A DNA stretch of 57,500 nucleotides from Chrysomallon squamiferum. Its lineage: Eukaryota; Mollusca; Gastropoda; Neomphalida; Peltospiridae. The stretch spans positions 7,415,832 to 7,473,331 of the forward strand of contig CM022675.1 in the NCBI GenBank assembly GCA_012295275.1, written 5' to 3'. Below, in pieces: positions 57,011-57,500 of this stretch; the stretch's first letter is position 1; every line of letters starts with the position of its first letter. Below the pieces are notes generated by a model. The model made no database searches, was not told the origin of the DNA, and worked only from the letters and a program-made list of their open reading frames with translations. The translations under genes were made by a program, and so were the position numbers.

Positions 57011-57142
57011 GTGTCTGTGTATATTTATAGATGATCTGTCTGATACCAAGAAAGCCTTTCTGCTTTTTTGCGCCTTGTTATTGTTAAACATTCATTAATT
57101 TATTTATAGATAATATAGGTAAATACATATATGTGTGCATAT

Positions 57143-57200
<58 letters not shown>
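57143..57200. repeat. (CA)n microsatellite
   Basis: About 26 CA units. Confidence 0.96.
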
Positions 57201-57201
<1 letters not shown>

Positions 57202-57214
57202 TATACACACACAA

Positions 57215-57346
57215 ACACATACAAATACATTCTATAAAATACACTTAATTTCCAGGTACATAATATTTAACGCGCATATGCATACATTTTATAAAATGCA
57301 CTTAATTTCTAGGTACATAATATCAAATGCGCATATGCATATATAT
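57215..57346. repeat. Two-copy ~65-bp tandem duplication
   Basis: ATACATTCTATAAAATACAC...GGTACATAATATTTAACGCG...ATATGCAT is repeated immediately with few changes. Confidence 0.88.
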
Positions 57347-57500
57347 ATATACACACACAGACACACATATATGTATATTATTGATATTTGCATGCACAAA
57401 CTACACTGTGACTGCTAATACACTAAGCAGGTTATTGATGTTACAATCCAGCATCTGTTTACATTGCTGTCTATGAGTCATTCGTGGTCAAGGGGCAGAT

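Larger units (their letters stand above)
35125..57500 (+). other. CLASP first coding intron (incomplete at window end)
   Basis: After the donor at 35125 there is no exon that I can recognise as the next CLASP segment in any frame. The interval is AT-rich with many microsatellites, a SINE-like element (about 45265-45545) and tandem arrays (46100-46640, 55905-57000). Long first introns are common in CLASP genes. Open frames in this interval are low-complexity repeat translations. Confidence 0.6.

Overview
The window looks like a nuclear genome segment from a spiralian animal, most likely a mollusc. The coding exons are short and split by long AT-rich introns full of microsatellites and minisatellites. 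There is a tRNA-derived SINE-like element with a tail that looks molluscan to me, and the short word AAGGGAGATAACT recurs (I associate it with molluscan DNA from memory; this was not searched). No prokaryotic, organellar or viral gene was recognised. The species cannot be named from the sequence.

Two protein-coding genes are supported, both on the + strand and arranged head to tail. The first (about 8.35-28.2 kb, with a likely 3'UTR to about 32.2 kb) is a complete homologue of the NAB (NGFI-A/EGR-binding) transcriptional coregulators. I place eleven coding exons with consistent splice phases. They cover NAB conserved domain 1 (exons 1-2), a Ser/Pro-rich linker (exon 3), conserved domain 2 (exons 4-6), a Lys/Arg-rich patch (exon 8), a coiled coil (exon 9) and the conserved C-terminal helix (exon 11). 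The second gene begins with a housekeeping-type promoter and non-coding exon at about 33.55-33.64 kb. Its first coding exon (34948-35124) encodes the start of the first TOG domain of a CLASP-family microtubule-binding protein. The rest of the window, more than 22 kb, is CLASP intron with no further exon that I can recognise.

Layout: 1-8.1 kb is upstream DNA dominated by a minisatellite (0.7-2.0 kb), a roughly 110-bp tandem array (2.7-3.45 kb) and pyrimidine or TG tracts. 8.1-8.7 kb is the NAB promoter and first exon. 8.7-27.5 kb is NAB exons in repeat-rich introns, several of which have tandem arrays running right up to splice sites. 27.5-32.2 kb is the NAB 3' end and UTR. 32.2-34.95 kb is the spacer, CLASP promoter and 5'UTR. 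35.1-57.5 kb is CLASP intron with a SINE, large (TATG)n/(CATA)n blocks and several mini- or satellite-like arrays.

The observations I rate highest are: a possible 97-nt intron or frameshift at the NAB 3' end that adds an acidic low-complexity tail; four X-box/RFX-like imperfect palindromes in the NAB 3'UTR; a direct duplication flanking the CLASP first exon; a related roughly 100-125-bp repeat family in introns of both genes; and minisatellites bracketing NAB exon 2, one of which appears to supply its splice acceptor. All computation was by eye. Boundaries are splice-consensus predictions without transcript support.
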